Shown: one piece after another, positions 1 to 9,323 of the stretch
Layout of the letters: each line of letters opens with the position of its first letter
Numbering within the stretch: the first letter of the stretch is position 1
Source: Borreliella afzelii
GTDB taxonomy: Bacteria; Spirochaetota; Spirochaetia; Borreliales; Borreliaceae
Assembly: GCF_014202295.1 (NCBI RefSeq)
Contig: NZ_JACHGM010000002.1
Span: 124,001-188,000 of the forward strand
DNA length: 64,000 nt
Reading direction: 5' to 3'
Program-made: the position numbers and the translations under genes
The notes under the pieces: model-generated
What the model saw: only the letters and a program-made list of their open reading frames with translations
What the model was told of the DNA's origin: nothing
The model's database searches: none

Positions 1-332
1 TGGCCTTAAAAAATATGATTTTGGACCTTAATATCCAAAATAAAAAATTTATAGTTCTTGGGTCTTTTAAGGAGCTTGGGGAATTTGCGTACAAAACTCA
101 CAAAGATTTAATCCAAGAGGCTGTTTCAATGAATTTTGATAAAATTTTTTTAATTGGCGAAGAATTTTTAGATGTTAGGGATTCTGAGAATTTAGTTGGA
201 AAGTATTTATATTATTTTAGTGAGTTTGATAAATTTATTGATTTTTTTTTAAAAAGTTTGGAACCTTCAGTTTTTATTGTTATTAAGGGCTCAAGGTTCA
301 ACAGATTGGAGAGAATTTTAAATTATATTTAG
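1..332 (+). CDS. murF: MurF, C-terminal end (partial)
   Basis: The reading frame is open from the first base, so the gene begins outside the window; about 110 C-terminal residues are present. MurF (UDP-MurNAc-tripeptide:D-Ala-D-Ala ligase) makes the last cytoplasmic peptidoglycan precursor. The fragment has the Mur-ligase C-terminal Rossmann-like domain: a VLGSFKELGEFA segment, the usual place of 'GdM.ELG', and near the end IVIKGSRFNRLERIL, equivalent to the family's 'lvKGSr...me..v' signature. The identity is supported by mraY starting 17 bp downstream on the same strand, the classic dcw order. The ATP-binding centre lies outside the window and cannot be checked. Confidence 0.85.
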   Translation, partial: ALKNMILDLNIQNKKFIVLGSFKELGEFAYKTHKDLIQEAVSMNFDKIFLIGEEFLDVRDSENLVGKYLYYFSEFDKFIDFFLKSLEPSVFIVIKGSRFNRLERILNYI

Positions 333-349
333 ATGATAATGAGGTTCTT

Positions 350-1405
350 ATGTTTTACCTTTTAGGTTTGCGTTTGCTCAAATATATTACCTTTAGAATG
401 GCTTATGCTACAATTTTTGCATTTTTGCTTTCTTTAATTGTAGGCCCTCATATTATTTTAAGGCTAAAAAAATTAAGGGCCGATCAGATTTTAAGAGAAG
501 ATGGTCCTAAAAGACATTTGAGTGAAAAAACAGGAATTCCTACTATGGGAGGCATTCTTATTTTTTTTTGTGTTTTCATCTCTTTGGTGTTTTGGAGCAA
601 TATTTTAAATGTTTATTTTTTGATTATAGTTTTTGTTATGTTTGGATTTGCTTTTTTGGGATTTATAGACGATTTTTTAAAAATTAAAAAGAAAACCTCA
701 GATGGGCTTAAAGCTCGATTCAAGGTTTATGGGCAAATAATATTTTCTTTTATTTCTGTTAGCATTCTATATTATTTGGGGGGTGAGCATGTTAGTATAA
801 TCTATTTTCCTTTTATTAAGTCTTTTCAAATGGATTTGGGAGTGTTTTACATTCCTTTTGGCATGTTTATTTTAATTGCAGCTTCAAATTCTTTTAATTT
901 AACAGATGGGCTTGATGGACTTGCAATTGGATTAAGTATAGTTATAACGGGAGCTTTAATAATAATTGCCTATATTACAAGCAGAGCTGATTTTGCAGCT
1001 TATTTGCATATTCCAAATATTAAAGGCTCTGAAGAGCTTGTAATATTTCTTGGAGCTTTGCTTGGAGGTAGTTTTGGATTTTTATGGTTTAATGCTTATC
1101 CTGCTAAAATTATGATGGGAGATACAGGTAGTCTGGCTCTGGGTGCTATTCTTGGAATGACAGCTTTGATTTTAAAAAGTGAAATACTTTTTTCAATCCT
1201 AGCAGGTGTTTTTATTATTGAAACTATGTCTGTAATTATTCAAGTCATAGTTTATAAAAAGACCAAAAAAAGAGTATTTAAAATGGCCCCACTTCATCAT
1301 CATTTTGAAGAACTTGGATGGTCCGAGATGCAAGTTGTTATTAGATTTTGGATAATAGGGCTAATATTTGCTATAATTGCTTTAAGTACGATAAAAATCA
1401 GATAA
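350..1405 (+). CDS. mraY: Phospho-N-acetylmuramoyl-pentapeptide transferase MraY
   Basis: 351-residue, roughly ten-span membrane enzyme that moves phospho-MurNAc-pentapeptide to undecaprenyl phosphate, forming lipid I at the inner membrane. Visible signatures are PTMGGILI (about residues 64-71), the aspartate pair in GFIDDFLK (about 110), FNLTDGLDGLA (about 183) and the histidine motif APLHHHFE (about 313), all catalytic or Mg/uridine-binding in MraY. Length is normal for the family. ATG start with a GAGG ribosome site just upstream. It lies between murF and ftsW; uppP at 42570, which makes the lipid carrier, is also in this window. Confidence 0.96.
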   Translation: MFYLLGLRLLKYITFRMAYATIFAFLLSLIVGPHIILRLKKLRADQILREDGPKRHLSEKTGIPTMGGILIFFCVFISLVFWSNILNVYFLIIVFVMFGFAFLGFIDDFLKIKKKTSDGLKARFKVYGQIIFSFISVSILYYLGGEHVSIIYFPFIKSFQMDLGVFYIPFGMFILIAASNSFNLTDGLDGLAIGLSIVITGALIIIAYITSRADFAAYLHIPNIKGSEELVIFLGALLGGSFGFLWFNAYPAKIMMGDTGSLALGAILGMTALILKSEILFSILAGVFIIETMSVIIQVIVYKKTKKRVFKMAPLHHHFEELGWSEMQVVIRFWIIGLIFAIIALSTIKIR

Positions 1406-1411
1406 TTTATT

Positions 1412-2506
1412 ATGTTTGTAGAGATTAATTCGCTTAGGATGTGTTATTTACTTGTTTTGCTACTATTGGTAGCATATGGGCTTGTAGTTTTTTATACTTC
1501 TTCCTTTTTCTTAAGCTTAGAACTAACAGGTAATCCAAATTTCTTATTTTTCACAAGACTTAATTATCTTTTTTTAAGTTTTATAGTTTTTCTTGTTTTT
1601 GAAAGAATTTCTTTGAATTTTTTAAAAAAAACAATATTTCCTGTGCTAATTATAACTCTTTTTTTAATTATGGCAACTTTTTTATCTCCAAGTATTTCTG
1701 GAGCAAAGAGATGGATATTCTTTCAAGGTATTAGTATTCAACCTTCTGAGATTTTTAAAATATCTTTTACTATTTATCTTTCAACTTATTTGAGTAAGTT
1801 TGATCTAGGAAAAAACAGTGGTATTTCATACTGGTTGAAGCCGATGTTGATTTTTGCAATTTTTTGGGTGTTAATAATTTTGCAAAACGATTATTCAACA
1901 GCCATTTATTTTGCTATTCTTTTTTTTATTGTTTTGTTTGTTTCTAATATGGCATTTAGTTATGTTTTTGCTATTGTGATTACTTTTTTGCCAGTTTCTG
2001 CTATATTTTTGATGCTTGAACCTTATAGGGTTTCTAGAATTTTTGCCTTTCTCAATCCTTACGACGATCCTTCTGGTAAAGGTTATCAAATAATAGCATC
2101 TCTTAATGCTTTAAAAAGCGGAGGAATTTTCGGTAAAGGTCTGGGAATGGGGGAAGTAAAACTTGGAAAACTACCAGAGGCTAATTCTGATTTTATTTTT
2201 TCAGTTCTTGGAGAAGAATTGGGATTTTTAGGTGTTTTATTTGCCATAAGCTTATTTTTTTTGTTTTTTTATTTTGGCTATTTTATAGCTATTCATTCTA
2301 ATAGTAGGTTTAAATTTTTTATAGCATTTATTTCAAGTCTTGCAATTTTTCTTCAAAGTATAATGAATATTTTAATTGCAATTGGTCTTTTGCCCCCTAC
2401 CGGGATAAATTTGCCGTTTTTTTCATCCGGAGGATCTTCTATTATTGTTACCATGGCACTTTCTGGTCTTATTTCAAATGTTGCAAAAAACTTAAGTAAT
2501 AATTGA
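1412..2506 (+). CDS. ftsW: SEDS-family glycan polymerase, FtsW
   Basis: 364-residue polytopic SEDS protein, expected to polymerise lipid II glycan at the septum with a class B PBP. Visible signatures: ISGAKRWI (about residue 95), QPSEIFKI (about 110), a QNDYSTA segment corresponding to the family 'PDlGta', and PPTGINLPFFSSGGSS near the C-terminus. It starts 6 bp after mraY and precedes ftsQ-ftsA-ftsZ, which favours FtsW over RodA; family membership alone would not separate the two. murG, murC, murD and ftsI, often in this cluster, are not here. Confidence 0.9.
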   Translation: MFVEINSLRMCYLLVLLLLVAYGLVVFYTSSFFLSLELTGNPNFLFFTRLNYLFLSFIVFLVFERISLNFLKKTIFPVLIITLFLIMATFLSPSISGAKRWIFFQGISIQPSEIFKISFTIYLSTYLSKFDLGKNSGISYWLKPMLIFAIFWVLIILQNDYSTAIYFAILFFIVLFVSNMAFSYVFAIVITFLPVSAIFLMLEPYRVSRIFAFLNPYDDPSGKGYQIIASLNALKSGGIFGKGLGMGEVKLGKLPEANSDFIFSVLGEELGFLGVLFAISLFFLFFYFGYFIAIHSNSRFKFFIAFISSLAIFLQSIMNILIAIGLLPPTGINLPFFSSGGSSIIVTMALSGLISNVAKNLSNN

Positions 2507-2541
2507 TTAGATTTTTCTAGTAGTGTAAATCGGGTTAGTTT

Positions 2542-3285
2542 ATGATTTTTGAGAGAAAATTTTTAATTAAGTATATATATTTTACAATGTCTTTAATTTT
2601 TTTTGAAATAATAGTTATTATTTTTGCGTCTCCTTATTTTTTGATTAGGTATATTAGCATTAATAATGATATTTCTCTTTCTAAAGAGGATATAATCAGG
2701 ATTTCAGGAATCAAGCCCAATACATATTATCATAATGCTAATGTTAGAATCTATGAAGAGAATCTTAAAAGAGATTTAAGGATAAAGAATGTCAAAGTTG
2801 ATCTTAAGTTTCCTAATAAAATCAATATTAAAATAGAGAAAAGAATACCCGTTGCTGTTGCTTTGGAAAACTTAAATGGCAATATTACTTATTATTTTAT
2901 TGCATCAGATGGTGTAATTTTGGAAAAAAGTAAGTATTTAATTTATGATTTACCTATAATTAGCGGATTAGTTTTAAATGACAATAATGTAGGAGATTTT
3001 CTAGAGGATAGAATGCTTAATGTTGTAAGAGGCCTTGATTATCTTAAAATAAATCAAAAATATTTGTATAATTTAATATCAGAGGTGAATTTTTTAAAAT
3101 TGAATTTCTATGATTATAATGTAATTTTGTATATTAAAAGTATATATAATAAAATATTGATAACAGTTGATATGGATTTAATGGATGTGATGCATAAAGT
3201 GTTTCTTGCAGTTGATTTGCTCAAAGAAAAGCCTGGCGTTATAGATTTAAGAAGTGGTGATATCATTTTGTTAGGAGAAAGTTAG
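2542..3285 (+). CDS. ftsQ: Cell-division protein FtsQ/DivIB
   Basis: 247 residues with a short cytoplasmic N-terminus, one membrane segment (about 13-33) and a periplasmic part. The first periplasmic stretch (about 35-105: ISINNDISLSKEDIIRISGI ... LKFPNKINIKIEKRIPVAV) has the strand-helix pattern of a POTRA domain followed by the FtsQ beta domain. FtsQ/DivIB links septal synthesis to the divisome. Sequence similarity in this family is low, so position between ftsW and ftsA is a large part of the evidence. Its TAG stop overlaps the ftsA GTG by one base. Confidence 0.85.
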   Translation: MIFERKFLIKYIYFTMSLIFFEIIVIIFASPYFLIRYISINNDISLSKEDIIRISGIKPNTYYHNANVRIYEENLKRDLRIKNVKVDLKFPNKINIKIEKRIPVAVALENLNGNITYYFIASDGVILEKSKYLIYDLPIISGLVLNDNNVGDFLEDRMLNVVRGLDYLKINQKYLYNLISEVNFLKLNFYDYNVILYIKSIYNKILITVDMDLMDVMHKVFLAVDLLKEKPGVIDLRSGDIILLGES

Positions 3286-4526
3286 TGTCTAGGAACTTGA
3301 TAGTAGGTTTGGATGTTGGAACTTCAAAAATTTGTACTGTTGTTGCTGAGGTAAATTTAAATGATCAATTAGAAATAGTTGGAATAGGCACTAGTATATC
3401 AAGGGGAGTTAGAAAGGGAGTTTTAATAAATATTGAAGCGGCTCTTGATTCAATATCTAATTCTATTGAAGCGGCAGAGCTTATTTCAGGATGTGACATT
3501 ACATCACTTTCAGTCTCTATGTCTGGAAGTAGTGTTGAGGGTACTAATTCACGGGGTGTTGTTGCAATAAATTCAAGAACAAGAGAGATTAACGAAGAAG
3601 ATGTTGAGAGAGTAATTGAAGCAGCAAAGGCAATTGTCATCCCAATGGATAGAGAAATTCTTCATGTCATTCCTCAAGAATTTATTGTAGATGGAATACC
3701 TCATATAAAAAATCCAATAGACATGATGGGTATTCGTCTTGAGGGAGAGGTGCACATTATTACGGGTTCTAGCTCTTCTAGTCAGAATTTAGTCAGGTGC
3801 GTAAATAGAGCTGGCTTTGCCGTTGATGAGGTTGTTCTTGGAAGTTTAGCTTCATCTTATGCGACTCTTTCTAAAGAAGAGCGTGAGATGGGTGTTTTGT
3901 TTATTGATATGGGCAAAGGTACAACAGATATTATTCTTTATATTGACGGTTCTCCTTATTATACCGGCGTGATTCCTATTGGTGTTAATAGGGTAACTCT
4001 TGATATTGCACAAGTTTGGAAGGTTCCCGAGGATGTTGCTGAAAATATTAAAATAACAGCCGGAATTGCTCATCCATCTATTCTAGAAAGTCAAATGGAA
4101 ACTGTAATTATTCCAAATCTTGGAACTCGACCTCCTCAAGAGAAAAGTAGAAAAGAGCTGGCTGTAATAATTAATTCAAGATTGAGAGAAATTTTTGAAA
4201 TGATGAGAGCGGAAATATTTAAACGAGGACTTTATAATAAAATTAATGGTGGGATAGTTTTAACAGGTGGAGGAGCTTTATTTCCAGGTATTTCTAATTT
4301 AATAGAAGAAGTGTTTAATTACCCCGCAAGAATAGGTTTGCCAATGAGTATTAATGGGGTTGGGGAAGAGTATATAGATCCCAAGTTTTCTTCAGCTCTT
4401 GGTCTTGTTCTTTATAAGCATGAACAACAAAAATTCAATAAATTAAAGAAGGTAAGCAGCAAAGTTAAAAGAAAAAATAAAATATCTTCAAAGTTGAAAG
4501 GTTGGTTTTTGAAAGAATGGTTTTGA
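3285..4526 (+). CDS. ftsA: Cell-division actin homologue FtsA
   Basis: 413-residue actin-fold ATPase that tethers FtsZ to the membrane. Phosphate-1 motif GLDVGTSKI is at residues 8-16, phosphate-2 motif FIDMGKGTTDI near 207, and the adenosine motif GGIVLTGGGALFPGI near 325. The end is basic and amphipathic (KLKGWFLKEWF), matching the FtsA membrane-targeting helix. GTG start, chosen because an AGGAGA ribosome site lies about 8 bp upstream and the frame abuts the ftsQ stop. Coupled to ftsZ just downstream. Confidence 0.97.
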   Translation: MSRNLIVGLDVGTSKICTVVAEVNLNDQLEIVGIGTSISRGVRKGVLINIEAALDSISNSIEAAELISGCDITSLSVSMSGSSVEGTNSRGVVAINSRTREINEEDVERVIEAAKAIVIPMDREILHVIPQEFIVDGIPHIKNPIDMMGIRLEGEVHIITGSSSSSQNLVRCVNRAGFAVDEVVLGSLASSYATLSKEEREMGVLFIDMGKGTTDIILYIDGSPYYTGVIPIGVNRVTLDIAQVWKVPEDVAENIKITAGIAHPSILESQMETVIIPNLGTRPPQEKSRKELAVIINSRLREIFEMMRAEIFKRGLYNKINGGIVLTGGGALFPGISNLIEEVFNYPARIGLPMSINGVGEEYIDPKFSSALGLVLYKHEQQKFNKLKKVSSKVKRKNKISSKLKGWFLKEWF

Positions 4527-4547
4527 CCAATCATGGAGGAAGCGTTA

Positions 4548-5747
4548 ATGAAAGATTATAATATGATTGATAGCCATACAAGAAGATTCGATTCTACTAC
4601 AAATCCTACAATCCTTAAGGTAATTGGTGCGGGAGGGGGAGGTAGTAATGCTGTTAATCGTATGATTGAATATGGAGTAAGAGATGTTGAATTTATTGTG
4701 GCTAATACTGATCTTCAAGCTCTCCAAACCTCTATTGCTCCTATAAAAATTGCTCTTGGAGCAAAAGTTACAGCGGGGCTTGGTGCTGGAGGAAAGCCCG
4801 AGATTGGGCAAGCTGCAGCAGAGGAAGATATAGATGTTATACGCAACCATCTTTCCGGTGCTGATATGGTGTTTATTACTGCTGGTATGGGGGGTGGGAC
4901 AGGAACCGGAGCAGCTCCGGTTATTGCGCAAGTTGCAAAAGAACTTGGTATTTTAACAGTTGGAGTTGTAACAAAGCCTTTTAAGTTTGAAGGCCCTAAG
5001 AAATTGAGACTTGCTGAGCAAGGAATAAATAACTTAAGGAAATCCGTAGATACATTAATTATTATTCCAAATCAAAAGCTTTTAACCGTTGTTGACAAAA
5101 GAACTACTATTAAAGATGCTTTTAAGCGTGCAGATGATGTTTTAAGAATGGGTGTTCAAGGTATTGCGGGGCTTATTATTGAGCACGGAGAGGTTAATAT
5201 TGATTTTGCTGATGTTAAAAGTATTATGCAAGGGCAAGGCGATGCTTTAATGGGAATCGGATATGGCAAGGGCGAGAACAGGGCTGTTGATGCTGCAACT
5301 TCTGCGATTAGCAATCCACTGCTTGAAGAAGTTCGTATTGAGGGGTCTAAGGGGCTTCTTGTTAATGTTACTGGCGGAGATGATTTTTCATTGCTTGAAC
5401 TTGAAGAGATTATGGGGATAATTACTGTTAGTGTTGATGATGAGGCTACTGTAATATATGGCCATGCTATTAATTCAAATCTTGATGATGAGATTTATGT
5501 TACGGTTGTTGCTACAGGTTTTGCATCTAAAAAGCAAAAAGAAATATCAAATGTGCCAGAAAATAATACCTTAAGTTCTAAAGAGTTTGATACTTTAATG
5601 TCAGGCAATCAAAATATTCCTTCTGGATCTTATGAACATCAAGACTCTTCTTTTACAGCAAAGTCCAAAAATGTAAATTATTTTGATGACGACATTGATG
5701 TTCCAACATTTCTTAGAAATTTAAATAAAAAAAGTAGCGATGATTAA
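4548..5747 (+). CDS. ftsZ: Cell-division GTPase FtsZ
   Basis: Tubulin-like GTPase of the division ring, 399 residues from this start. Visible: the N-terminal [11 protein letters not shown] nucleotide motif, the tubulin signature [10 protein letters not shown], the T7-loop region [11 protein letters not shown], and a C-terminal tail [12 protein letters not shown], the conserved peptide that binds FtsA. I chose ATG 4548 because GGAGG at 4535-4539 sits 8 bp before it; the in-frame ATG at 4533 would put that ribosome site inside the coding sequence and adds five residues. The spacer between core and tail is short. Confidence 0.97.
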   Translation: MKDYNMIDSHTRRFDSTTNPTILKVIGAGGGGSNAVNRMIEYGVRDVEFIVANTDLQALQTSIAPIKIALGAKVTAGLGAGGKPEIGQAAAEEDIDVIRNHLSGADMVFITAGMGGGTGTGAAPVIAQVAKELGILTVGVVTKPFKFEGPKKLRLAEQGINNLRKSVDTLIIIPNQKLLTVVDKRTTIKDAFKRADDVLRMGVQGIAGLIIEHGEVNIDFADVKSIMQGQGDALMGIGYGKGENRAVDAATSAISNPLLEEVRIEGSKGLLVNVTGGDDFSLLELEEIMGIITVSVDDEATVIYGHAINSNLDDEIYVTVVATGFASKKQKEISNVPENNTLSSKEFDTLMSGNQNIPSGSYEHQDSSFTAKSKNVNYFDDDIDVPTFLRNLNKKSSDD

Positions 5748-6440
5748 ATGAAAATTTTGTTGTTAATAATACTTATTAATTTATTTTTATCTTGTGGTAG
5801 CGAATCTAAAGAAAAATTGAATCTTGGGCTTAGATTAAGAGAATTAGAAATTTCAGGCGGTGGATCTGAATCTAAGATTGAAGTTTATAAGGAATTTATC
5901 GAAAAAGAAGATAAAAATATTTTAAAGATAGTTAATTCTATTGATAAGAAAGCCAGATTTTTTAATTTGATTGGCCTTGAATTTTTTAAGCTTGGCCAGT
6001 ATGGACCTGCTATTGAGTATTTTACTAAAAATTTAGAAATTAACTCCGATAATTATTTGTCCCATTTTTATGTAGGTGTTGCTTCTTATAATTTAGCTAA
6101 AAATTTAAGAGTAAAAGATGAAGTTGAAAAATACATAATTCTTGCTGAAAATTCTTTTTTAAAATCACTTTCAATTCGAGATGATTTTAAAGAATCTCTT
6201 TTTGCTATTTCTAATATGTATGTGTATGATCTTGACAAACAACTTGAAGCTAAAAATTATTTAAATAAACTTGAGGATATGGGTGAGGATTATTTTGAGT
6301 TTTTCATGTTAAGAGGTGCAAATTATTATTCGCTAGGTGATCTTGGTAATGCTATATTGTTTTATGATAAAGCTAGTAAAAATGCTTCAACTGAAGAGCA
6401 AAAAGAAGGTGTTTCTAGGATCATGAGTAATTTGAAGTAA
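5748..6440 (+). CDS. TPR-repeat lipoprotein
   Basis: 230 residues. The N-terminus MKILLLIILINLFLSCGS is a spirochete-type lipoprotein signal with Cys16 as the probable lipidated residue. The rest is helical repeat: FFKLGQYGPAIEYFTKNLEIN (about 80-100) and YSLGDLGNAILFYDKASKN (about 195-215) are clear TPR-like helices. The start codon directly abuts the ftsZ stop (TAAATG), so it is probably translated with ftsZ. Corresponds to BB_0298 as I recall. A role in division or envelope organisation would be inference from position only; function unknown. Confidence 0.85.
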   Translation: MKILLLIILINLFLSCGSESKEKLNLGLRLRELEISGGGSESKIEVYKEFIEKEDKNILKIVNSIDKKARFFNLIGLEFFKLGQYGPAIEYFTKNLEINSDNYLSHFYVGVASYNLAKNLRVKDEVEKYIILAENSFLKSLSIRDDFKESLFAISNMYVYDLDKQLEAKNYLNKLEDMGEDYFEFFMLRGANYYSLGDLGNAILFYDKASKNASTEEQKEGVSRIMSNLK

Positions 6441-6446
6441 TTATTT

Positions 6447-7394
6447 ATGATGAAATTGCTTTATATTGATAATTTGAAATTTTTAAAAAGCAAAGAAAAA
6501 TTGAAACTTTTTAATAATTTTGACTTTAACGACATTATTAAATTGACTCAAAAGGACATTGAGTCTTATCTTTTAAGATCATTTAGAAAGGCATTTAAGT
6601 TGCCCGATTTAAAATTAGTAGAATTGCAAGAAAAAGTTATTCGAAGGACAAAGGCCAAAATTGCTATTCTGGGGTCTAAGCTTTATCCTAATAAGCTTAA
6701 AAGAATTTATGATCCCCCTTTTGCTATTTATTATAAAGGCAATTTGCCAAATTTTTCTTCATTGTCTTGGGCCGTTGTTGGTTCTAGAAGAATTAGCAAA
6801 ACTCTTGCTGAGAGAACAAGAGAATTTTCTTCACATCTTGCAAAAAATGGTGTAGAGATTGTTTCTGGATTTGCAATTGGCGCTGATATTGAAGCTCATA
6901 TAGCAGCAATTAATGAGAATAGTAGTACATTTGCTGTTATTCCAACAGATATTGATAATATTTATCCTAAGCAAAATCGAAAATATGTTCTTAAGCTTTT
7001 AGAACAAGGTGGAGGAATAATTACCGAAACTTTACCATTTGATAAAATTCAAAATTATTTTTTTGCCAAAAGAAATAGATTGATCTCAGGCTTGTCAGAT
7101 GCTATTTTTATAACTTATGCACCCTTAAAATCAGGGGCTTTGATTACGGCTGAGCTTGGTCTTGATTTAGGGCTTGACATTTATGTTTATGATTTAGATT
7201 TTTCTGGTGATGGAGCTGTAAAATTGCACAGTTTTGGTGCTCAAGAGATAAAAACTGTTAAGGATCTTTATACTTTATTAAATATTAAATATGTAGATTC
7301 CAATAATATTGAAGATGATTCTAAAGAGTGTTGTGATTGTGAAGATGTATCTGATGTTCTTATTGGAGAACTTTTAAAAGAGGTATATAAATAG
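6447..7394 (+). CDS. dprA: DNA-processing protein DprA/Smf
   Basis: 315 residues with an extended Rossmann fold. Visible DprA signatures: VVGSRRISK (about 110), SGFAIGADIEAHIAAI (about 140-155), IIPTDIDNIYPKQN-type central motif, and NRLISGLSDAIFITYA (about 207). DprA loads RecA on incoming single-stranded DNA in transformable bacteria; Borrelia is not known to be naturally competent, so the role here is unclear. In Bacillus this gene also sits upstream of hslVU (clpQY) and the flagellar genes. Confidence 0.92.
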   Translation: MMKLLYIDNLKFLKSKEKLKLFNNFDFNDIIKLTQKDIESYLLRSFRKAFKLPDLKLVELQEKVIRRTKAKIAILGSKLYPNKLKRIYDPPFAIYYKGNLPNFSSLSWAVVGSRRISKTLAERTREFSSHLAKNGVEIVSGFAIGADIEAHIAAINENSSTFAVIPTDIDNIYPKQNRKYVLKLLEQGGGIITETLPFDKIQNYFFAKRNRLISGLSDAIFITYAPLKSGALITAELGLDLGLDIYVYDLDFSGDGAVKLHSFGAQEIKTVKDLYTLLNIKYVDSNNIEDDSKECCDCEDVSDVLIGELLKEVYK

Positions 7395-7402
7395 GGGGTA
7401 AT

Positions 7403-7951
7403 ATGGGCTTTAAAGGAACCACAGTTATTGCAATAAAAAAAAATGGGAAGACGGTGGTAGCAGCAGATGGACAAGTAACTTTTGGACATACTGTTTTAAA
7501 GAGTAATGCTATTAAAATACGAAAATTGCTTAATGGAAAAATTTTGGCAGGATTTGCAGGTTCAACATCCGATGCAATTACTCTTTTTGAAAAATTTGAA
7601 GAAAAAATTAAGGCAAAAGGCGATGGTTTGGTGGACATTAAAAGGGCGGCTGTCGATCTTGCAAAAGATTGGCGTTCTGACAAAATACTGCACAAGCTTG
7701 AGGCGATGATGCTTGTTGCTGATTCTAAGAATATTCTTTTAATTTCTGGCACTGGCGATGTTGTTGAACCTGAAGAGGATGTTGTTTCAATTGGCAGTGG
7801 TGGCAATTATGCATATTCAGCAGCTCTTGCTTACATGGAGAACAAAAAATTAAGTGCTTTTGAGGTTGCTCTTAGATCTTTAAAAATAGCAGCAAGAGTG
7901 TGTATATATACTAATTCTAACATTGTGCTTGAGGAGATTGAAAATGAATAA
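7403..7951 (+). CDS. hslV: HslV (ClpQ) protease subunit
   Basis: 182-residue N-terminal-nucleophile peptidase of the HslUV complex. The sequence begins MGFKGTTVIAI, so the catalytic threonine is probably Thr6, after removal of a five-residue leader as in Bacillus ClpQ. The following AADGQVTFG block and SGTGDVVEPE and IGSGGNYAYSAALAY blocks are typical. A GGGG ribosome site precedes the ATG. The last codons AAT GAA TAA overlap the hslU start by eight bases. Confidence 0.96.
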   Translation: MGFKGTTVIAIKKNGKTVVAADGQVTFGHTVLKSNAIKIRKLLNGKILAGFAGSTSDAITLFEKFEEKIKAKGDGLVDIKRAAVDLAKDWRSDKILHKLEAMMLVADSKNILLISGTGDVVEPEEDVVSIGSGGNYAYSAALAYMENKKLSAFEVALRSLKIAARVCIYTNSNIVLEEIENE

Positions 7952-9290
7952 ATTAGAAGAGCATTATATAGTTCCTAAAGATGTAGTTGCAGAACTTGAT
8001 AAGTACATAATAGGTCAAGACGAAGCTAAAAAATTAGTATCGATTGCTCTTGTTAATAGATATATAAGGTCTAGGCTTCCAAAAGAAATAAAAGATGAAG
8101 TAATGCCTAAAAACATTATTATGATTGGGTCAACCGGCATTGGAAAGACTGAGATTGCAAGAAGACTTTCTAAGTTAATTAAAGCTCCTTTTATTAAAGT
8201 TGAGGCTACAAAATATACCGAGGTTGGTTATGTTGGTCGTGATGTTGAATCTATGGTTAGAGATTTGATGGGCATTGCAGTTAATATGGTAAAAGAAGAG
8301 ATGTATAGTACTGTAAGAGAAGATGCTTTGATAAAAACAGAGGAGAGAATAGTTGAGAGTCTTTTTAAAGGATCTGGCAATTCTGAGAATATAGATCCAA
8401 ATGAAATAAAGGCAGAAGAAAAGGTAAAAGAGAAGCTTAGAAAAAAACTTAGAGCAGGTGAGCTTGATGATACTACTATTGAAATACAAATTTCTAGTAA
8501 AATGCCATTTTCCACAATAGAAATATTTACAGGTGGTAATTTTGAAGAGATTGATATGGGAATTGGTGGTTTATTAGGCAATATATTTGATAGGAAAAAG
8601 AAAAGAGAATTGAAGATTAAAAAGGCTAAGGAAATAATTTTAGCAGAAGAACTTGAAAAATTAGTTGATCACGAAAATATTTCAGATATTGCAAAATCTA
8701 AAGTCGAAAATATGGGGATTATTTTTATTGATGAGATTGATAAAATAGCTGCTAAGAATAGGAGCGGTAATGATGTATCTAGAGAAGGCGTTCAAAGAGA
8801 TATTTTGCCAATTATTGAAGGTTCCAAAGTTAATACAAAATATGGAATAGTTGATACTTCTCATATTTTGTTTATTGCAGCAGGAGCATTTAATTTAGCC
8901 AAACCCTCTGATTTAATACCCGAGCTTCAAGGAAGATTTCCAATTAAGGTTGAGCTTAAGAGTTTAAGCATAGACGATTTGAAAAAAATTTTAAAACAAA
9001 CAAAAAATTCTTTAATAAAGCAATATGTTGCTATGTTTAAGGTTTATAATTTGGATTTAAAGTTTAGCGAAGAGGCTATAGATAGAATTGCAGAGCTTAC
9101 TTTTAATATGAATCTTGAGAATGAAAATCTTGGCGCAAGAAGACTTCATGGCGTTATGGAAAGAGTGCTTGCAGATCTTTTTTTTGAGGTGCCTGGTAGT
9201 AAGTTGAAAAAATTTGAAATAAACTTGGACTATGTTAATAAAAAAATACAAATTAACGAACAAAAAGATTTAAATTATTATATAATTTAG
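7944..9290 (+). CDS. hslU: HslU (ClpY) unfoldase ATPase
   Basis: 448-residue AAA+ unfoldase feeding substrates to HslV. Visible: Walker A GSTGIGKTE (about residues 62-70), the pore GYVGRD motif, an I domain (about 110-230), Walker B IIFIDEID (about 255) and sensor-2 NLGARRLHGVMER. ATG 7944 is chosen over upstream in-frame codons because GAGGAG at 7931-7936 is 7 bp away and the ATGAATAA overlap with hslV implies coupling. Its last codons contain the -10 element of the flagellar promoter. Confidence 0.96.
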   Translation: MNKLEEHYIVPKDVVAELDKYIIGQDEAKKLVSIALVNRYIRSRLPKEIKDEVMPKNIIMIGSTGIGKTEIARRLSKLIKAPFIKVEATKYTEVGYVGRDVESMVRDLMGIAVNMVKEEMYSTVREDALIKTEERIVESLFKGSGNSENIDPNEIKAEEKVKEKLRKKLRAGELDDTTIEIQISSKMPFSTIEIFTGGNFEEIDMGIGGLLGNIFDRKKKRELKIKKAKEIILAEELEKLVDHENISDIAKSKVENMGIIFIDEIDKIAAKNRSGNDVSREGVQRDILPIIEGSKVNTKYGIVDTSHILFIAAGAFNLAKPSDLIPELQGRFPIKVELKSLSIDDLKKILKQTKNSLIKQYVAMFKVYNLDLKFSEEAIDRIAELTFNMNLENENLGARRLHGVMERVLADLFFEVPGSKLKKFEINLDYVNKKIQINEQKDLNYYII

Positions 9291-9300
9291 TTAAAAGCAA
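9250..9300 (+). promoter_or_regulatory. flgB operon promoter (PflgB)
   Basis: A perfect -10 hexamer TATAAT lies at 9281-9286, overlapping the last codons of hslU. No good -35 is seen at 17 bp; TTAACG at 9253-9258 is too far away for standard spacing. I recognise the surrounding sequence as the flgB promoter fragment widely used to drive markers in Borrelia, reported as sigma-70-type. The flgB ribosome site AGAGGGGG (9309-9316) precedes its TTG start. Confidence 0.8.
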
Positions 9301-9323
9301 TTTTCAACAGAGGGGGTTTTGAT

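Noticed and set aside
7360..7806. Antisense frame over hslV
   Set aside because: Ser/Pro/Ile-rich translation typical of a reverse frame; hslV is fully conserved on the + strand.
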